From NCBI GenBank assembly GCA_035546775.1, contig DASZWD010000033.1, forward strand, positions 1 through 45,608: 45,608 bases of DNA. The letters run 5' to 3'. How positions within the stretch are numbered: position 1 is the first letter of the stretch; each line of letters opens with the position of its first letter. Under the pieces are notes generated by a model that searched no databases, had not been told where the DNA came from, and worked only from the letters and a program-made list of their open reading frames with translations. This document shows positions 9,535-18,679 of this stretch, piece after piece. The translations under genes were made by a program, and so were the position numbers. This DNA is from Acidimicrobiales bacterium (GTDB lineage: Bacteria > Actinomycetota > Acidimicrobiia > Acidimicrobiales > JACCXE01).

Positions 9535-11429
9535 GCGCCACCACCGACACCGCCTGGTTCACCGGGCCACCGAGCGCGAGCCTGTGTTCTGTCGCACCCG
9601 AAACGGGTGCGACAGAACACAGGCTCGGCTCTAGCCAGCAGCCGGCACCCATCTACAGCGGCCACACGCGCGAGTCGCGGTACATCACGATGAGCGACGG
9701 CACGCGCCTGTCGGCCGACCTGTACATGCCGAAGGGCCTGCCGATGGGCGAGCGCATCCCGGCGCTGATCTCGCAGACGATCTACGGGCGCGGGCTCGAG
9801 TTCCGCACGCGGCTGTTCGAGCGGTTGGCGCGGCGTCTCATGCCGGGCGTCATCGACATCGGCGAGGACATGGCGCGTTACGGCTACGCGACGGTGGTGG
9901 TCGACCTGCGCGGCTCGGGCGCGTCCTTCGGCAACAAGCGTGCTCACCTCATGCCGGACGCCGTGGCCGACGGCGCGCAGGTCATCGACTGGATCGTCGC
10001 CCAGCCGTGGTCGAACGGCCGCGTCGGCGCCACCGGGATCTCGGCGTTGGGGATGGCGGCGATGTGGCTGGCGACGTCGGGTCATCCGGCGCTCAAAGCG
10101 GCGGCGCCGCGCTTCAGCATCTTCGACATCTTCGCCGGCACGCATCCTGGCGGGTTGCTGCTGAAGAACCTCGTGGGTGACGTCGGCGCCCGCCTGCGCG
10201 CCCTCGACCAGAACCGCGTGCACGAAGGCGGCGGTGCGCCGGTGACGAACGCGCTCATTCGCCTGCTCGTGCGCGGCAACCGTCCCGTCGACGCCGATCG
10301 CGACCGTTCGCTGCTCGCGCATGCCGTCGCCGCGCGCGGCGACAACGAGTATTTCGACGAGACGATCGCGTCGAGCCGCTACCGCGACGACGGTCCGGTC
10401 GCCGACGGCATGCCGTTGCTCGACGCGCTGAGCCCGGCGACCCACGTCGACGCGATCGCGGGCGCGGGCGTGCCCGTCTACACCGTGGCCGGCTGGGCTG
10501 ACTCGGCGTTCACGCGCGAGATGGCGAACATGTTCGCGACGCTGAGCCCGCGCGTCCCGGGCTGCCGGCTCACGATCGGTCCGTGGGATCACGGCGCAGC
10601 GCGGTTGCGCAGCCCGATGCAGGACAAGAGCCGTGCGCCCGACTTCGACTTCGCCGCCGACCTCGTGCGCTTCTTCGACCTGCACTTGCGCGACCGCGAC
10701 TGGGGCCTGGCCGACGAGGCGCCCGTGCACTACTTCACCCACGTCGAGGAGCGGTGGCACGAGGCGGACTCGTGGCCGCCGCGTGCGATGCCGCAGGTGC
10801 TCTACGCGGGTGACGGCTGCCTGCTCGTGCGCGAACCGCCGGCGGGAGCGGGCGCCGACCGGCTGGTCGTGGCGGGCGACGCCGGCGCGGGGCGACACTC
10901 GCGGTACGCGTCTCCCGGCCTCGGGCGCGCCGCGACCGAAGAGCCGGTCGAGGCGACGCCGCCGGGTAGCAGCCTGCTGTATCGCAGCGACGCATTCGGC
11001 GAGGACACCGAGGTCACCGGGCATCCGTCGGTCACGCTGTTCGTCGGCTGCGACCGCGACGACGCCGCGCTGTTCGCCTACCTCGAAGACGAAGGGCCCG
11101 ACGGCGCCCGCCGCCACGTGACCGAAGGGTTCCTGCTGCTGAGCCTGCGCGAGGTGCACGCCGACGCGCCGTACACCCAGGCGGGGCCGTGGCGGCCGAT
11201 GCGGCGTGCCGACGAGGAGCCGATGAAGCCCGACGCCGTCGAGGAGATAACGCTGGACCTGCTGCCGGCGTCGTGGCTGTTCGCCACCGGTCATCGCGCC
11301 GTGTTGCGCGTCGTGGGCGCTGACCCCGCCAACTTCGTGACGCCGCTCGAGCCGGCCCCCACGCTCACGCTGCACCGCGGCGTCGACCGACCCTCTCGGC
11401 TCGTCCTTCCCGTCGTCGAAAGGAGCTGA
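9531..11429 (+). CDS. CocE/NonD family serine hydrolase (copy 2) with an in-frame palindromic insertion
   Basis: This is a paralogue of the upstream gene (632 aa) with the same layout: nucleophile Ser171 in GISALG, Asp in GWADSAF, His in GPWDHGA and a C-terminal jelly-roll with TEVTGHPSVTLFV. The GTG start overlaps the previous stop. Its N-terminus aligns with copy 1 on both sides (TAWFTGPPS with AAWWSGDPA, then PIYSGHTRESRYIT with RMYERSVRTSHYVT). About 20 extra residues separate those blocks, and codons 16-33 of them are encoded by a perfect 51-bp palindrome. Translation could start later, but the flanking match argues that the insertion is inside the gene. It is followed after 2 bp by an amidase gene. 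Confidence 0.88.
   Translation: MSATTDTAWFTGPPSASLCSVAPETGATEHRLGSSQQPAPIYSGHTRESRYITMSDGTRLSADLYMPKGLPMGERIPALISQTIYGRGLEFRTRLFERLARRLMPGVIDIGEDMARYGYATVVVDLRGSGASFGNKRAHLMPDAVADGAQVIDWIVAQPWSNGRVGATGISALGMAAMWLATSGHPALKAAAPRFSIFDIFAGTHPGGLLLKNLVGDVGARLRALDQNRVHEGGGAPVTNALIRLLVRGNRPVDADRDRSLLAHAVAARGDNEYFDETIASSRYRDDGPVADGMPLLDALSPATHVDAIAGAGVPVYTVAGWADSAFTREMANMFATLSPRVPGCRLTIGPWDHGAARLRSPMQDKSRAPDFDFAADLVRFFDLHLRDRDWGLADEAPVHYFTHVEERWHEADSWPPRAMPQVLYAGDGCLLVREPPAGAGADRLVVAGDAGAGRHSRYASPGLGRAATEEPVEATPPGSSLLYRSDAFGEDTEVTGHPSVTLFVGCDRDDAALFAYLEDEGPDGARRHVTEGFLLLSLREVHADAPYTQAGPWRPMRRADEEPMKPDAVEEITLDLLPASWLFATGHRAVLRVVGADPANFVTPLEPAPTLTLHRGVDRPSRLVLPVVERS
9577..9627. repeat. Perfect 24-bp inverted repeat (3-nt loop) inside a coding region
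   Basis: Positions 9577-9600 and 9604-9627 are exact reverse complements around the loop AAA. The element is 51 bp, a multiple of three, so it adds 17 codons without a frameshift. Sequence comparison of the two adjacent CocE paralogues shows that the extra residues lie exactly here. No T-tract follows, so it does not look like an intrinsic terminator. No other copy was seen in the window. Confidence 0.95.
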
Positions 11430-11431
11430 CC

Positions 11432-12862
11432 GTGCACGACGAACTCGCGTTCACGCCCGCGCTCGAGTTGGCGCGGCGCATCCGCGCCAAGGAGTTGTCG
11501 CCGGTCGAACTGGTGACGGCGTACCTCGAGCGCATCGAGGCGCTCGACCCGCAGATCAACTCGTACATCACCGTGGCGGCGGACCAGGCGCTCGCGGCCG
11601 CGGCCGACGCCGCCGAGGCGGTCGGCGGTGACGAGTTGCCGCCGCTGCACGGCATCCCGATCGGCATCAAGGACCTCATCGACACCGCGGGCATCCGCAC
11701 GACCTGTGCCACCGCGGCGTGGCGAGAGCGGGTGCCCGCAGTCGACGCCGCGGTCGTCGCCAAGCTGCGCGCCGCGGGGTGCGTCATCCTCGGCAAGCAC
11801 AACACGCCCGAGTTCGCGGGCGGCACCTTCACCGAGCCGCTCGCCTACGGCGCGTGCCGCAACCCGTGGAACCTGCAGTACTCGCCCGGCGGATCATCCG
11901 GCGGTTCGGGCGCCGCCACCGCCGCGGGATTGTGCGCGCTGGCCCTCGGCAGCGACGACGGTGGTTCGATCCGCATCCCGTCGGGGTGGGGCGGGCTCGT
12001 GGGCATCAAGCCGACGCGGGGCCGCGTCTCGGCCGCGCCGGAACCGTCGGCGCTGTACTACACGCCCGGCCCGATGGCCCACACCGTCGCCGACGCCGCC
12101 GCCATGCTCGACGCGATCTCGGGCTATGTCGTGGGCGACGCCTTCTGGGCGCCGGATCCCGCCCGGCCGTTCCTCCAGGAGGTCGGCGCCGACCCCGGCC
12201 GGCTCCGCATCGCCTTCACCACCGCAGGTGCCGACGGGGTGCCGATCGCGCCGGGTAACGCGGCCGCGGTGCACGCGACGGCGCAGGTGCTCGCCAGGCT
12301 CGGCCACGACGTGTTCGAGGTCGACGACTGGCCGGGGCGCGGCATGTTTCCCGACGACCGCGCCCTCGGGCTGCACGCGGTGTACGGCGTGCGCTTCGCC
12401 GCGCTGACCGACCACGGCGAGATGCCGCCGGCCGACACGCTCGAACCGGGCCAGCAGATGCTCACGATGATCGGCCGCGACGTGAAGGCGACCGACCTGT
12501 TCTACGCGTCGTACCTCGAGGGAAAGTCGGCGCGCCAGATCGTCGCGGCGTTCTTCGACCGCTGGGACGTACTGCTCACACCGGTGATCGCGTCGCAACC
12601 GACGACGATCGGCGAGATCCAGGCGGACCCGGCCAAGGCGCTGGGCCTGCTCCAGTCCATCCAGTTCACCGGGCAGTTCAGCCAGACCGGTCAGCCCGCG
12701 ATCGCGGTGCCGGCCGACGTCGACGGCGACGGCCTGCCCGTCGGCGTGCAACTCGTGGGCCGTCCGGCCGACGAGGCCACGCTCATCCGCGTCGCGTCAC
12801 AACTCGAAGTCGCACAGCCGTGGGCCGGCCGCCACCCCGCGCTGGGTGGTGCGACGACCTAG
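11432..12862 (+). CDS. Amidase signature family enzyme (copy 1)
   Basis: This 476-aa amidase-signature hydrolase cleaves a carboxamide to acid plus ammonia or amine. The Ser-cisSer-Lys triad is visible: Lys80 in GIPIGIKDL, Ser155 in SPGGSSGG and Ser179 in DDGGSIRIPS, with the 75- and 24-residue spacings of the family. The GTG start is preceded by AAAGGAG. It lies 2 bp after the second CocE gene, so the three hydrolases probably form one operon. It converges on a substrate-binding-protein gene with a shared CTAG stop. Annotation as a GatA paralogue is possible, but no gatB/gatC is nearby, so a catabolic amidase is more likely. Confidence 0.9.
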   Translation: MHDELAFTPALELARRIRAKELSPVELVTAYLERIEALDPQINSYITVAADQALAAAADAAEAVGGDELPPLHGIPIGIKDLIDTAGIRTTCATAAWRERVPAVDAAVVAKLRAAGCVILGKHNTPEFAGGTFTEPLAYGACRNPWNLQYSPGGSSGGSGAATAAGLCALALGSDDGGSIRIPSGWGGLVGIKPTRGRVSAAPEPSALYYTPGPMAHTVADAAAMLDAISGYVVGDAFWAPDPARPFLQEVGADPGRLRIAFTTAGADGVPIAPGNAAAVHATAQVLARLGHDVFEVDDWPGRGMFPDDRALGLHAVYGVRFAALTDHGEMPPADTLEPGQQMLTMIGRDVKATDLFYASYLEGKSARQIVAAFFDRWDVLLTPVIASQPTTIGEIQADPAKALGLLQSIQFTGQFSQTGQPAIAVPADVDGDGLPVGVQLVGRPADEATLIRVASQLEVAQPWAGRHPALGGATT

Positions 12863-14334
12863 GGAACGTCGATGAGGCCGCCGGTGTAGCGGTAGCACGT
12901 GCACGCGTCGACGAACGCCAGCGGGCGTGCCTGGCGGGCGCCGTCGTAGCGGCCGGGACCGAACCGTGTGCCGAACGTCCACGGCGAGTCGTAGCTGGTG
13001 CCGAGCGTGTCGACCGCGGCCTTCAGTCCTGCGGCGGTGAAGACGGGCGACTTGTCGAGGGCGGCCTTGAGGAAGAACAGCCCGTCGCAGTACCGCTTGA
13101 CCTCGTCGCCGTTGCGCCGCGTGATGGCGTAGCAGAGGTCCTCCGCCGGGTTGGTCCCGTGGGCGATCTCTTTGTAGAAGAGGTCCGAGGCCGGGAGCCA
13201 CCCCAGCCCGATCGAGTTGTGGAGTTGTTCGGCGGGAGCGTTCTGCGTCACGAACGCCGGCACCTCGAGGCTGTTGAGCGCGTAGCGCGGGTTGTAGTTC
13301 TGCGAGTTGGCCGACGGCATGAACACAAACGGGATCGCCCCGCCGGTCGGCGACAGGATCACGTGGTTGATGCCCTCGGCCTTGAAGCGCAGCACGGCGT
13401 TGGACGCTTGGGTGAACAGCGCACCGACACCGGCGGCGGAATCGGGCGCATTGAACGCGACTTCGTCCGCGAGCTTGACGCCGTGCGCCGACAGGTGCGG
13501 CTTGATCACGTCGTTGGTGAAGTGGTGGTACACGCCGGTGTCCATCTCGACGAGACCGACCTTGGCGCTCGCGGCAAAGTAGCCCTGCGCGAACAGCGTG
13601 TCGATCCAAACGCCGAGGCGCTCGGCGCTGATCATGAAGGGCTGGAAGACCAGGCCCGGGTAGCGGTCGTACATCGTGTGGTCGAACAGCACCGCGGTCT
13701 GCGCGAGGAACGGCGTCCCCGACTTGGCGAGACAGTCGACCTCGTTGTCGGCGAGCACGGTGCCGATGACGGCGAACACCTTGTCGTCCTGCGTGAACGC
13801 GGTGCAGGCCTGCTCGGCTTGCGACTGGAACGTGCCCGCGGTGGGATCGGTGGAGTGATACACCGCCGTCACGGCGCGTCCGCCGATGCCGCCGTGCGTG
13901 TTGATCCACGACACGATCGGCTCGATGTAGGTCTTCCAGTCGTCGCCCGTCAGGTTGTTGGCACCGAAGGCGGCGTATGCCGCCGAGAGGTTCTTCGGAT
14001 ACCCGAAACCGATCTTGACCGATCCGTTCAGCGCGCTGTTGGGGGCGGCGGCCGGCTTCGGGGCCACCGCCTTGGTGTCGGCACCGGCGCCACCGGCGCC
14101 GCTCGTGCCGGCGGTGCCGCCGGCCGGATCTGTGGTCTCGGGGAGAGCCGTCGTGTCGAGGCCGCCGGTCTGCGCGTCGGCTCCGGTGCGCAGCGTCGCG
14201 CCGTCGCGCACCGGCGCGGCACCGGCGCGCAGCCGGGTGGTCGAGTTGCACGCCGCGAAGGCGAGGCATGCGACTGCGCACAGAACGACTCGAAGCGGCT
14301 TGACCACTTCGAGGTCGATTCGCGGGCTGCGCAT
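12859..14334 (-). CDS. Branched-chain-amino-acid-type ABC substrate-binding lipoprotein (1)
   Basis: This is a type 1 periplasmic-binding-protein fold (Leu/Ile/Val or amide family), 491 aa, anchored as a lipoprotein. A hydrophobic signal ends in the lipobox FAAC (Cys29), followed by NSTTRL and a Thr/Gly/Ala-rich linker. The domain includes KIGFGYPKN, GGIGGRAV and FTQDDKVFAVIG. The C-terminus has the local family motif PGRxDGA...CTC. I placed the start at the ATG ending at 14334, because it has a GGGGAG ribosome site and puts the signal at the N-terminus. No permease or ATPase gene is nearby, so its transporter, if any, is elsewhere or it acts as a sensor. Confidence 0.85.
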   Translation of the reverse strand: MRSPRIDLEVVKPLRVVLCAVACLAFAACNSTTRLRAGAAPVRDGATLRTGADAQTGGLDTTALPETTDPAGGTAGTSGAGGAGADTKAVAPKPAAAPNSALNGSVKIGFGYPKNLSAAYAAFGANNLTGDDWKTYIEPIVSWINTHGGIGGRAVTAVYHSTDPTAGTFQSQAEQACTAFTQDDKVFAVIGTVLADNEVDCLAKSGTPFLAQTAVLFDHTMYDRYPGLVFQPFMISAERLGVWIDTLFAQGYFAASAKVGLVEMDTGVYHHFTNDVIKPHLSAHGVKLADEVAFNAPDSAAGVGALFTQASNAVLRFKAEGINHVILSPTGGAIPFVFMPSANSQNYNPRYALNSLEVPAFVTQNAPAEQLHNSIGLGWLPASDLFYKEIAHGTNPAEDLCYAITRRNGDEVKRYCDGLFFLKAALDKSPVFTAAGLKAAVDTLGTSYDSPWTFGTRFGPGRYDGARQARPLAFVDACTCYRYTGGLIDVP

Positions 14335-14438
14335 GCGTGCTCCCCTCAGGCCCCCAGCGTGATTCCCCGTTAACGTAGCGGGTGATGGGGGTGGGGCGCG
14401 GTGCCTAGAGCCAAGGACAACTTCATCCACGTAGCGCG

Positions 14439-15872
14439 TTGAAGCGCGCCCGCCTCGTCGCCGGCGCCTTGGCGTTGGCCCTCGGGCTCGCGGCGTGCGC
14501 CGGCGGCGGTGGTCGTCGCGTCGATGTCAACGCGATGCTGCGGCGGGACGGCGCGACCGGGACCACCCTCGCCGGTGGCGACGCGACCCCGCCGGGCGGC
14601 GACGAGCCCCCGAAGACGGCGGCGACCGCGGCCAGTGTCGCGGCAACGGAATCGTCGTCCGCAACCACGGCGCGCTCGACGCGGGCCACCGCGGGGCGGT
14701 CGGCCGCGACCGGCGACGTCGTGATCGGCGTGCGCTACGCCACCGGTGGGGGCGCCGTCATCGGCAGCCTCGGCATCCAGGGCGTGTCGACCGGGGACCA
14801 GGAAGGCTTCGCGCAGGCGATGGTCGACCACATCAACGCCACGGGCGGCGCGGCAGGTCATCAGCTGCGGATCGTGTGGTCGCCATTACGCGCGTCCGAC
14901 GCGCTCGCCAATTCCGCGGGCGCCGACCAGGAGACGTGTTCGCAGTGGACCGAGGACAACCACGTGTTCGCGGCGGTGTCGCCGATGTACAGCACCGCCA
15001 CGTTGCAGAAGTGCCTCGCCCAGCGGCACGTGCCGTTCATCGAGGACAACTACAACTACTGGAACGGTGACGACAAGGCGATCACGCCGTCGTATTTCGT
15101 GCCCGCGTATCCCGACCAGCCGCGCCTGATGACCTTCTACGTGCAGTCGCTGCTCGACGACGGGTGGTTCGGACCGCACCCCAAAATCGGCGTCGGGCGG
15201 TCGTCGAACGAAAGCCGCGACCGCGCCGACGCCGGGCTGCGCAAGGCACTGGCGGCGCACGGACTCGCCGTCGCGGACACCGTCTCGTACACGACGCCCG
15301 AACAGGTGGCCGCGGGCGTCCTCAAGTTCAAGGCTGAGGACATCAACCGCGTCTTCGTCATCGACGGCTCGGGTGGCATCGAAGCGATGTTGTGGATGAC
15401 CGACGCCGAACAACAGAAGTTCCGGCCGCTGTACGCCGTCAACTCCCAGACCGGCCCCGTGCTGTTGGCGAACAACGTGCCCGCCGCGCAACTGCACGGG
15501 GCGCGGGGCGTCGGGTGGCTGCCGACCGTCGACGTCGACGCGCCCGCGCTGTCGGCGGCGGACATGGAGTGTCTTGACCTGATGCATCGGGCGGGCAAGG
15601 AGACACCGGACCAGACCGCCATGCGGTTCGCCCTCGCAACCTGCGACGTCTTCCGTTTCTTCGTGGAGGCGTACACGCGAGGCCACGGCACCACCGCGGC
15701 GGCGCTCATCAGCGGCGCCGAGTCGATCGGAACCGCGTTCGTGCCCACGGGATCGTTCGCGGCGCGGATCGGGCCGGGGCGCCACGACGGCACAGCCCAG
15801 GCGCGCAAGCTGGCCTTCGACGACGGCTGCCGTTGCTTCCGCTACGTGAGTGCGCCCTTCGACGTGGGGTAG
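14439..15872 (+). CDS. ABC substrate-binding lipoprotein (2)
   Basis: This is a second type 1 binding protein (477 aa). The TTG start gives MKRARLV followed by a hydrophobic stretch and the lipobox LAAC (Cys20). A Thr/Ala-rich linker reaches the domain at about residue 88 (VVIGVRYATGG). It shares WTEDNHVFAAV with its neighbours, and near the C-terminus PGRHDGTAQARKLAF followed by CRC. TTG is the only reasonable start that keeps the signal peptide whole, though no clear ribosome site is seen. It diverges from the substrate-binding gene at 12859-14334. The ligand is unknown. Confidence 0.82.
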   Translation: MKRARLVAGALALALGLAACAGGGGRRVDVNAMLRRDGATGTTLAGGDATPPGGDEPPKTAATAASVAATESSSATTARSTRATAGRSAATGDVVIGVRYATGGGAVIGSLGIQGVSTGDQEGFAQAMVDHINATGGAAGHQLRIVWSPLRASDALANSAGADQETCSQWTEDNHVFAAVSPMYSTATLQKCLAQRHVPFIEDNYNYWNGDDKAITPSYFVPAYPDQPRLMTFYVQSLLDDGWFGPHPKIGVGRSSNESRDRADAGLRKALAAHGLAVADTVSYTTPEQVAAGVLKFKAEDINRVFVIDGSGGIEAMLWMTDAEQQKFRPLYAVNSQTGPVLLANNVPAAQLHGARGVGWLPTVDVDAPALSAADMECLDLMHRAGKETPDQTAMRFALATCDVFRFFVEAYTRGHGTTAAALISGAESIGTAFVPTGSFAARIGPGRHDGTAQARKLAFDDGCRCFRYVSAPFDVG

Positions 15873-15906
15873 CCGCGGCCGCGGGGTACAGAACGTGAAT
15901 CGTCGC

Positions 15907-15912
15907 TAACAT
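15907..15912 (+). promoter_or_regulatory. Candidate -10 of a leaderless promoter
   Basis: TAACAT is followed by 7 nt and then the GTG at 15920. No Shine-Dalgarno is visible, so the downstream lipoprotein gene may be expressed from a leaderless transcript. Confidence 0.45.
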
Positions 15913-15919
15913 CGGCCGT

Positions 15920-17398
15920 GTGCGGATCCGGGGCGTCGTCGCCTGCCTGTGCCTGGCGTTGTTGGCCTCGGCGTGCAACTCGACCACCCGCCTCACCGCC
16001 GCACATCAATCGGCGCCCCGCTTCGACGTCGCGGGCGGCAAGCCCGGCATCGCCGAGGACGAGATCACCGAGGACACGTCGCTCGACGGCGCCGACGCGT
16101 CGACCAGCGTCACCGGCGGCTCAACGGCGCCCGGCAGCCCGACTTCGTCGACACCGGGCCCGAAGGCCGCCTCGGCCACGCTGGCGATGGGTACCGGTGT
16201 CACCGCCAAGAGCATCCTCATCGGCGTCGAGACCGCGAAGGACATCAACGCCGCCACGGCCGCCGTCGGCGCGTCCACCGACAACCCCGAAGAAGGGGCG
16301 GTAGCGCAAGCGGTGATCAACTACGTGAACAAGCACGGCGGCATCGCCGGGCGCCAGGTGAAGGCGGTGTTCCACGAGAAGGACACCACGCAGGGCTCCT
16401 GGGAGGTGCACGCCGCGGCTACGTGCGCGGCCTTCACCGAGGACAACCACGTGTTCGCGGCGATCGACAGCAGCGTCGGCGGCAACGACGCGCTGGCGTC
16501 GTGCCTCGCGCAGCACGGCGTGCCGCTCGTGGAGACGGACTTCTGGCCCTTCGACGCCGAGGCGTACAAACGGCTCGGCCATTTCCTCTACCAGCCGAGC
16601 CGCATGGCACCCGAGCGAGCCATGGCCGTGTACGTCGACGGCTTGGTCTCGCTCGGCTACTTCGCCAACGGCGCCAAGGTCGGCCTCATCGGCTTCGACG
16701 CGGCGCCGTTCCAGCGCATGACCGCGGCCGTGAAAGCGCGCCTGGCGTCGCACCACCTTGCGTTGACCGACGAGCGCACGACGATCACGCCCCACGGGGT
16801 GACGGACTTCGGCGAGCTCGGCGCGCAGATCCAGAACGCGATCATCAGCTTCCGCTCGCGGGGAGTCGATCACGTGATCTTTTCCGAGTACGCCGGCCAG
16901 CTGCCGTTCCTGTTTCTCAAGGCGGCCGACGCGCAGGGATTCCACCCTCGGTACGGCTTCAACAGCATGAGCCGCGCGAACACGCAGGCGAGCCAGGGTC
17001 CGGCGTCGATGTCCGGCGCGGTCAACGTCGGCTGGCTGCCGACCGACGACGCGGACGTGACGCAGGAGTACCGCGGCGGGGCCTTCGCCACGTGCATGGA
17101 CGCCGCGAAGCAAGGCGGCATCTCGGGCAGCGCGTCGGGCCAGCGGCTCTACACCTCCATCTTCTGCGACGCGCTGCTGTTCTTGAAGGCGGGCTTGGAG
17201 CAGGCGACCGCGCTCACCCCGGCCGGCTTCGAGGACGCCGTCGGCCGGCTCGGCCGCAGTTTCGACTCGCCCGGGACCTACGCCACCAACTTCTTCCCCG
17301 GCCGCCACGACGGCGCCGCGGCCGTGCGCTACACGAAGTACAACGCCGGCTGCGAGTGCATGGTGTACGCCAACGACAAGCTCGACCCAGTCGGATGA
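15920..17398 (+). CDS. ABC substrate-binding lipoprotein (3)
   Basis: This is a third type 1 binding protein (492 aa) with a GTG start. The signal peptide ends at the lipobox ASAC (Cys19), and the mature N-terminus CNSTTRL is identical to that of the protein encoded at 12859-14334. A Ser/Thr-rich linker is followed by the binding domain from about residue 97 (ILIGVETAKD), with GGIAGRQVKAVF and FTEDNHVFAAI. The C-terminus has FPGRHDGAA and a CEC pair. It follows copy 2 by 47 bp and has its own TAACAT box. No ABC permease accompanies it. Confidence 0.85.
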   Translation: MRIRGVVACLCLALLASACNSTTRLTAAHQSAPRFDVAGGKPGIAEDEITEDTSLDGADASTSVTGGSTAPGSPTSSTPGPKAASATLAMGTGVTAKSILIGVETAKDINAATAAVGASTDNPEEGAVAQAVINYVNKHGGIAGRQVKAVFHEKDTTQGSWEVHAAATCAAFTEDNHVFAAIDSSVGGNDALASCLAQHGVPLVETDFWPFDAEAYKRLGHFLYQPSRMAPERAMAVYVDGLVSLGYFANGAKVGLIGFDAAPFQRMTAAVKARLASHHLALTDERTTITPHGVTDFGELGAQIQNAIISFRSRGVDHVIFSEYAGQLPFLFLKAADAQGFHPRYGFNSMSRANTQASQGPASMSGAVNVGWLPTDDADVTQEYRGGAFATCMDAAKQGGISGSASGQRLYTSIFCDALLFLKAGLEQATALTPAGFEDAVGRLGRSFDSPGTYATNFFPGRHDGAAAVRYTKYNAGCECMVYANDKLDPVG

Positions 17399-17410
17399 GC
17401 GCGGTAGCTG

Positions 17411-18640
17411 CTAGCGCGGCACGCCCACCCGCAGGGCCATGTCGACCAGGAGTTCGCGGGCCCGCTCCTCGCTGACGCCCGCCGCGTGCTGGCTGCCTTC
17501 GATGATCATCCCGTACAAGCCGGTGATCATCGTGAACAGCTCCGTGTTCGGCTGTTCGGGCCGGACGCGTGCGAGCACCGCCACCCACTGTCGGGCGCGG
17601 TTGCGGTTGAACTCGAGGAGGCGGGCGCGGGCGTCGGGCGCGAGGCTGCGCTGCTCGTTCCACGCCACGCGCGCGTGCGCCGGGTGGTTGCGCACCTCGT
17701 TCACCAGCGCAACGAGCGCGTTGCGGAACACGACTTCCGGCTTGCCCTCGGCCGTGAGGGCGCCCTGGTCGACCAGCAGCAGATGCTCGACCGCCTGGTC
17801 GATCACGCTCTGCAACAGGTCCTCCTTGCCGGCGAAGTGGCGGTAGATCCCGGGGCCGGTGATGCCGGCGGCGGTGCCGATCTCGTCGATGCCCGTGTCG
17901 ACGTAGCCGCGCTCGGCGAACATCTCCGCGGCGACGTTCAGGATGACGTCGCGGCGCCGCAGGCGCGGCGCGCGGCCAGCCGCGCGGCGCGCCGGACTCG
18001 CCGCCGCACCGTTCGACGACGCGCGTTTCCCGGGCCGGTCGCCGAGCAGGCTCGCCTCGGCCATCTCCTGCATCAGGGCCTCGAGCCGGGTCCGGCTCAC
18101 GCGGGCGGGAGCGCGGATGACCGCGGCGAGCAGACCCGCCGTCGCGTAGACCCGCATCCGGCGCTCGGCCGCGGGAATGTCGGGCCGCAGGGCCTTCAGT
18201 GGCTTGATCCACTGGTTGAAGTGGTGCCGCTCGGCGTCGTCGACCATCTGGCGCGTCTCGGGGGTGAACACCCGCCGGTCGTTGAGCAGGATCGAGGCCA
18301 GTTCCGGGTCGTTCAGCGTCGCCCGGATGAAGTTGCGGATCAGTTGCCGCAGCGTGTCCTCGGGCGTCGCCGCGTGGCTGACGATGTCGTCGACGCGGTG
18401 GAGGATCTGCGAGATGCCGAGTTCCAGCGCGGTCGAGAGGATGTCGTCCTTGCCGGTGAAGTGGCGGTAGATGCCCGGACCGGTGATGCCAGCGGCCTGC
18501 CCGATGTCATCGATGCCCGTCTCGTGGAAGCCGCGTTCGTAGAACAGGTGCACCGCAACTTTCAGCAGTTGGTCCTTGCGCGACGGCTTGCGTTTGCGGC
18601 GCGCGCCGGCCGCGGTGGGGGTCGAGGTCGGCGGGCTCAC
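17411..18640 (-). CDS. Double-headed TetR-family regulator (two fused TetR units)
   Basis: This 409-aa protein is about twice the usual TetR length and contains two complete TetR units. The first HTH (about 23-67) and second HTH (about 231-275) share the 13-residue segment AAGITGPGIYRHF around the recognition helix. Each is followed by a helical regulatory domain of about 130-140 residues, with an Arg/Ala-rich linker (about 200-230) between. A single chain could therefore act as a pseudo-dimer on a palindrome. The GTG start has GATACT 7 nt upstream and no ribosome site. It diverges from an amidase gene across a 39-bp gap containing a TGTTCA half-site. The ligand is probably an acyl-CoA by context, which is inference. 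Confidence 0.9.
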   Translation of the reverse strand: MSPPTSTPTAAGARRKRKPSRKDQLLKVAVHLFYERGFHETGIDDIGQAAGITGPGIYRHFTGKDDILSTALELGISQILHRVDDIVSHAATPEDTLRQLIRNFIRATLNDPELASILLNDRRVFTPETRQMVDDAERHHFNQWIKPLKALRPDIPAAERRMRVYATAGLLAAVIRAPARVSRTRLEALMQEMAEASLLGDRPGKRASSNGAAASPARRAAGRAPRLRRRDVILNVAAEMFAERGYVDTGIDEIGTAAGITGPGIYRHFAGKEDLLQSVIDQAVEHLLLVDQGALTAEGKPEVVFRNALVALVNEVRNHPAHARVAWNEQRSLAPDARARLLEFNRNRARQWVAVLARVRPEQPNTELFTMITGLYGMIIEGSQHAAGVSEERARELLVDMALRVGVPR

Positions 18641-18662
18641 GCCGGCCAGTATCGCAGTTAGG

Positions 18663-18676
18663 TGAGTTACTGTTCA
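18663..18676. promoter_or_regulatory. Candidate regulator-binding site between the double TetR and amidase genes
   Basis: TGAGTTACTGTTCA sits 3 nt before the amidase ATG and 22 bp upstream of the double TetR start. It shares its right half (CTGTTCA) with the site at 23844-23857 and partly fits TnAAy-N4-GTTnA. The position would suit autoregulation, but the left half is degenerate. Confidence 0.3.
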
Positions 18677-18679
18677 CTG

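Noticed and set aside
9577-9627. Reading the palindrome as a transcription terminator between the two CocE genes
   Set aside because: It starts 43 bp inside copy 2, no T-tract follows, and the flanking residues on both sides align with copy 1.
14381-14407. Tiny upstream frame after a TAACGT box before the 14439 gene
   Set aside because: Seven to eight codons with no conservation evidence; the box may belong to either divergent promoter.
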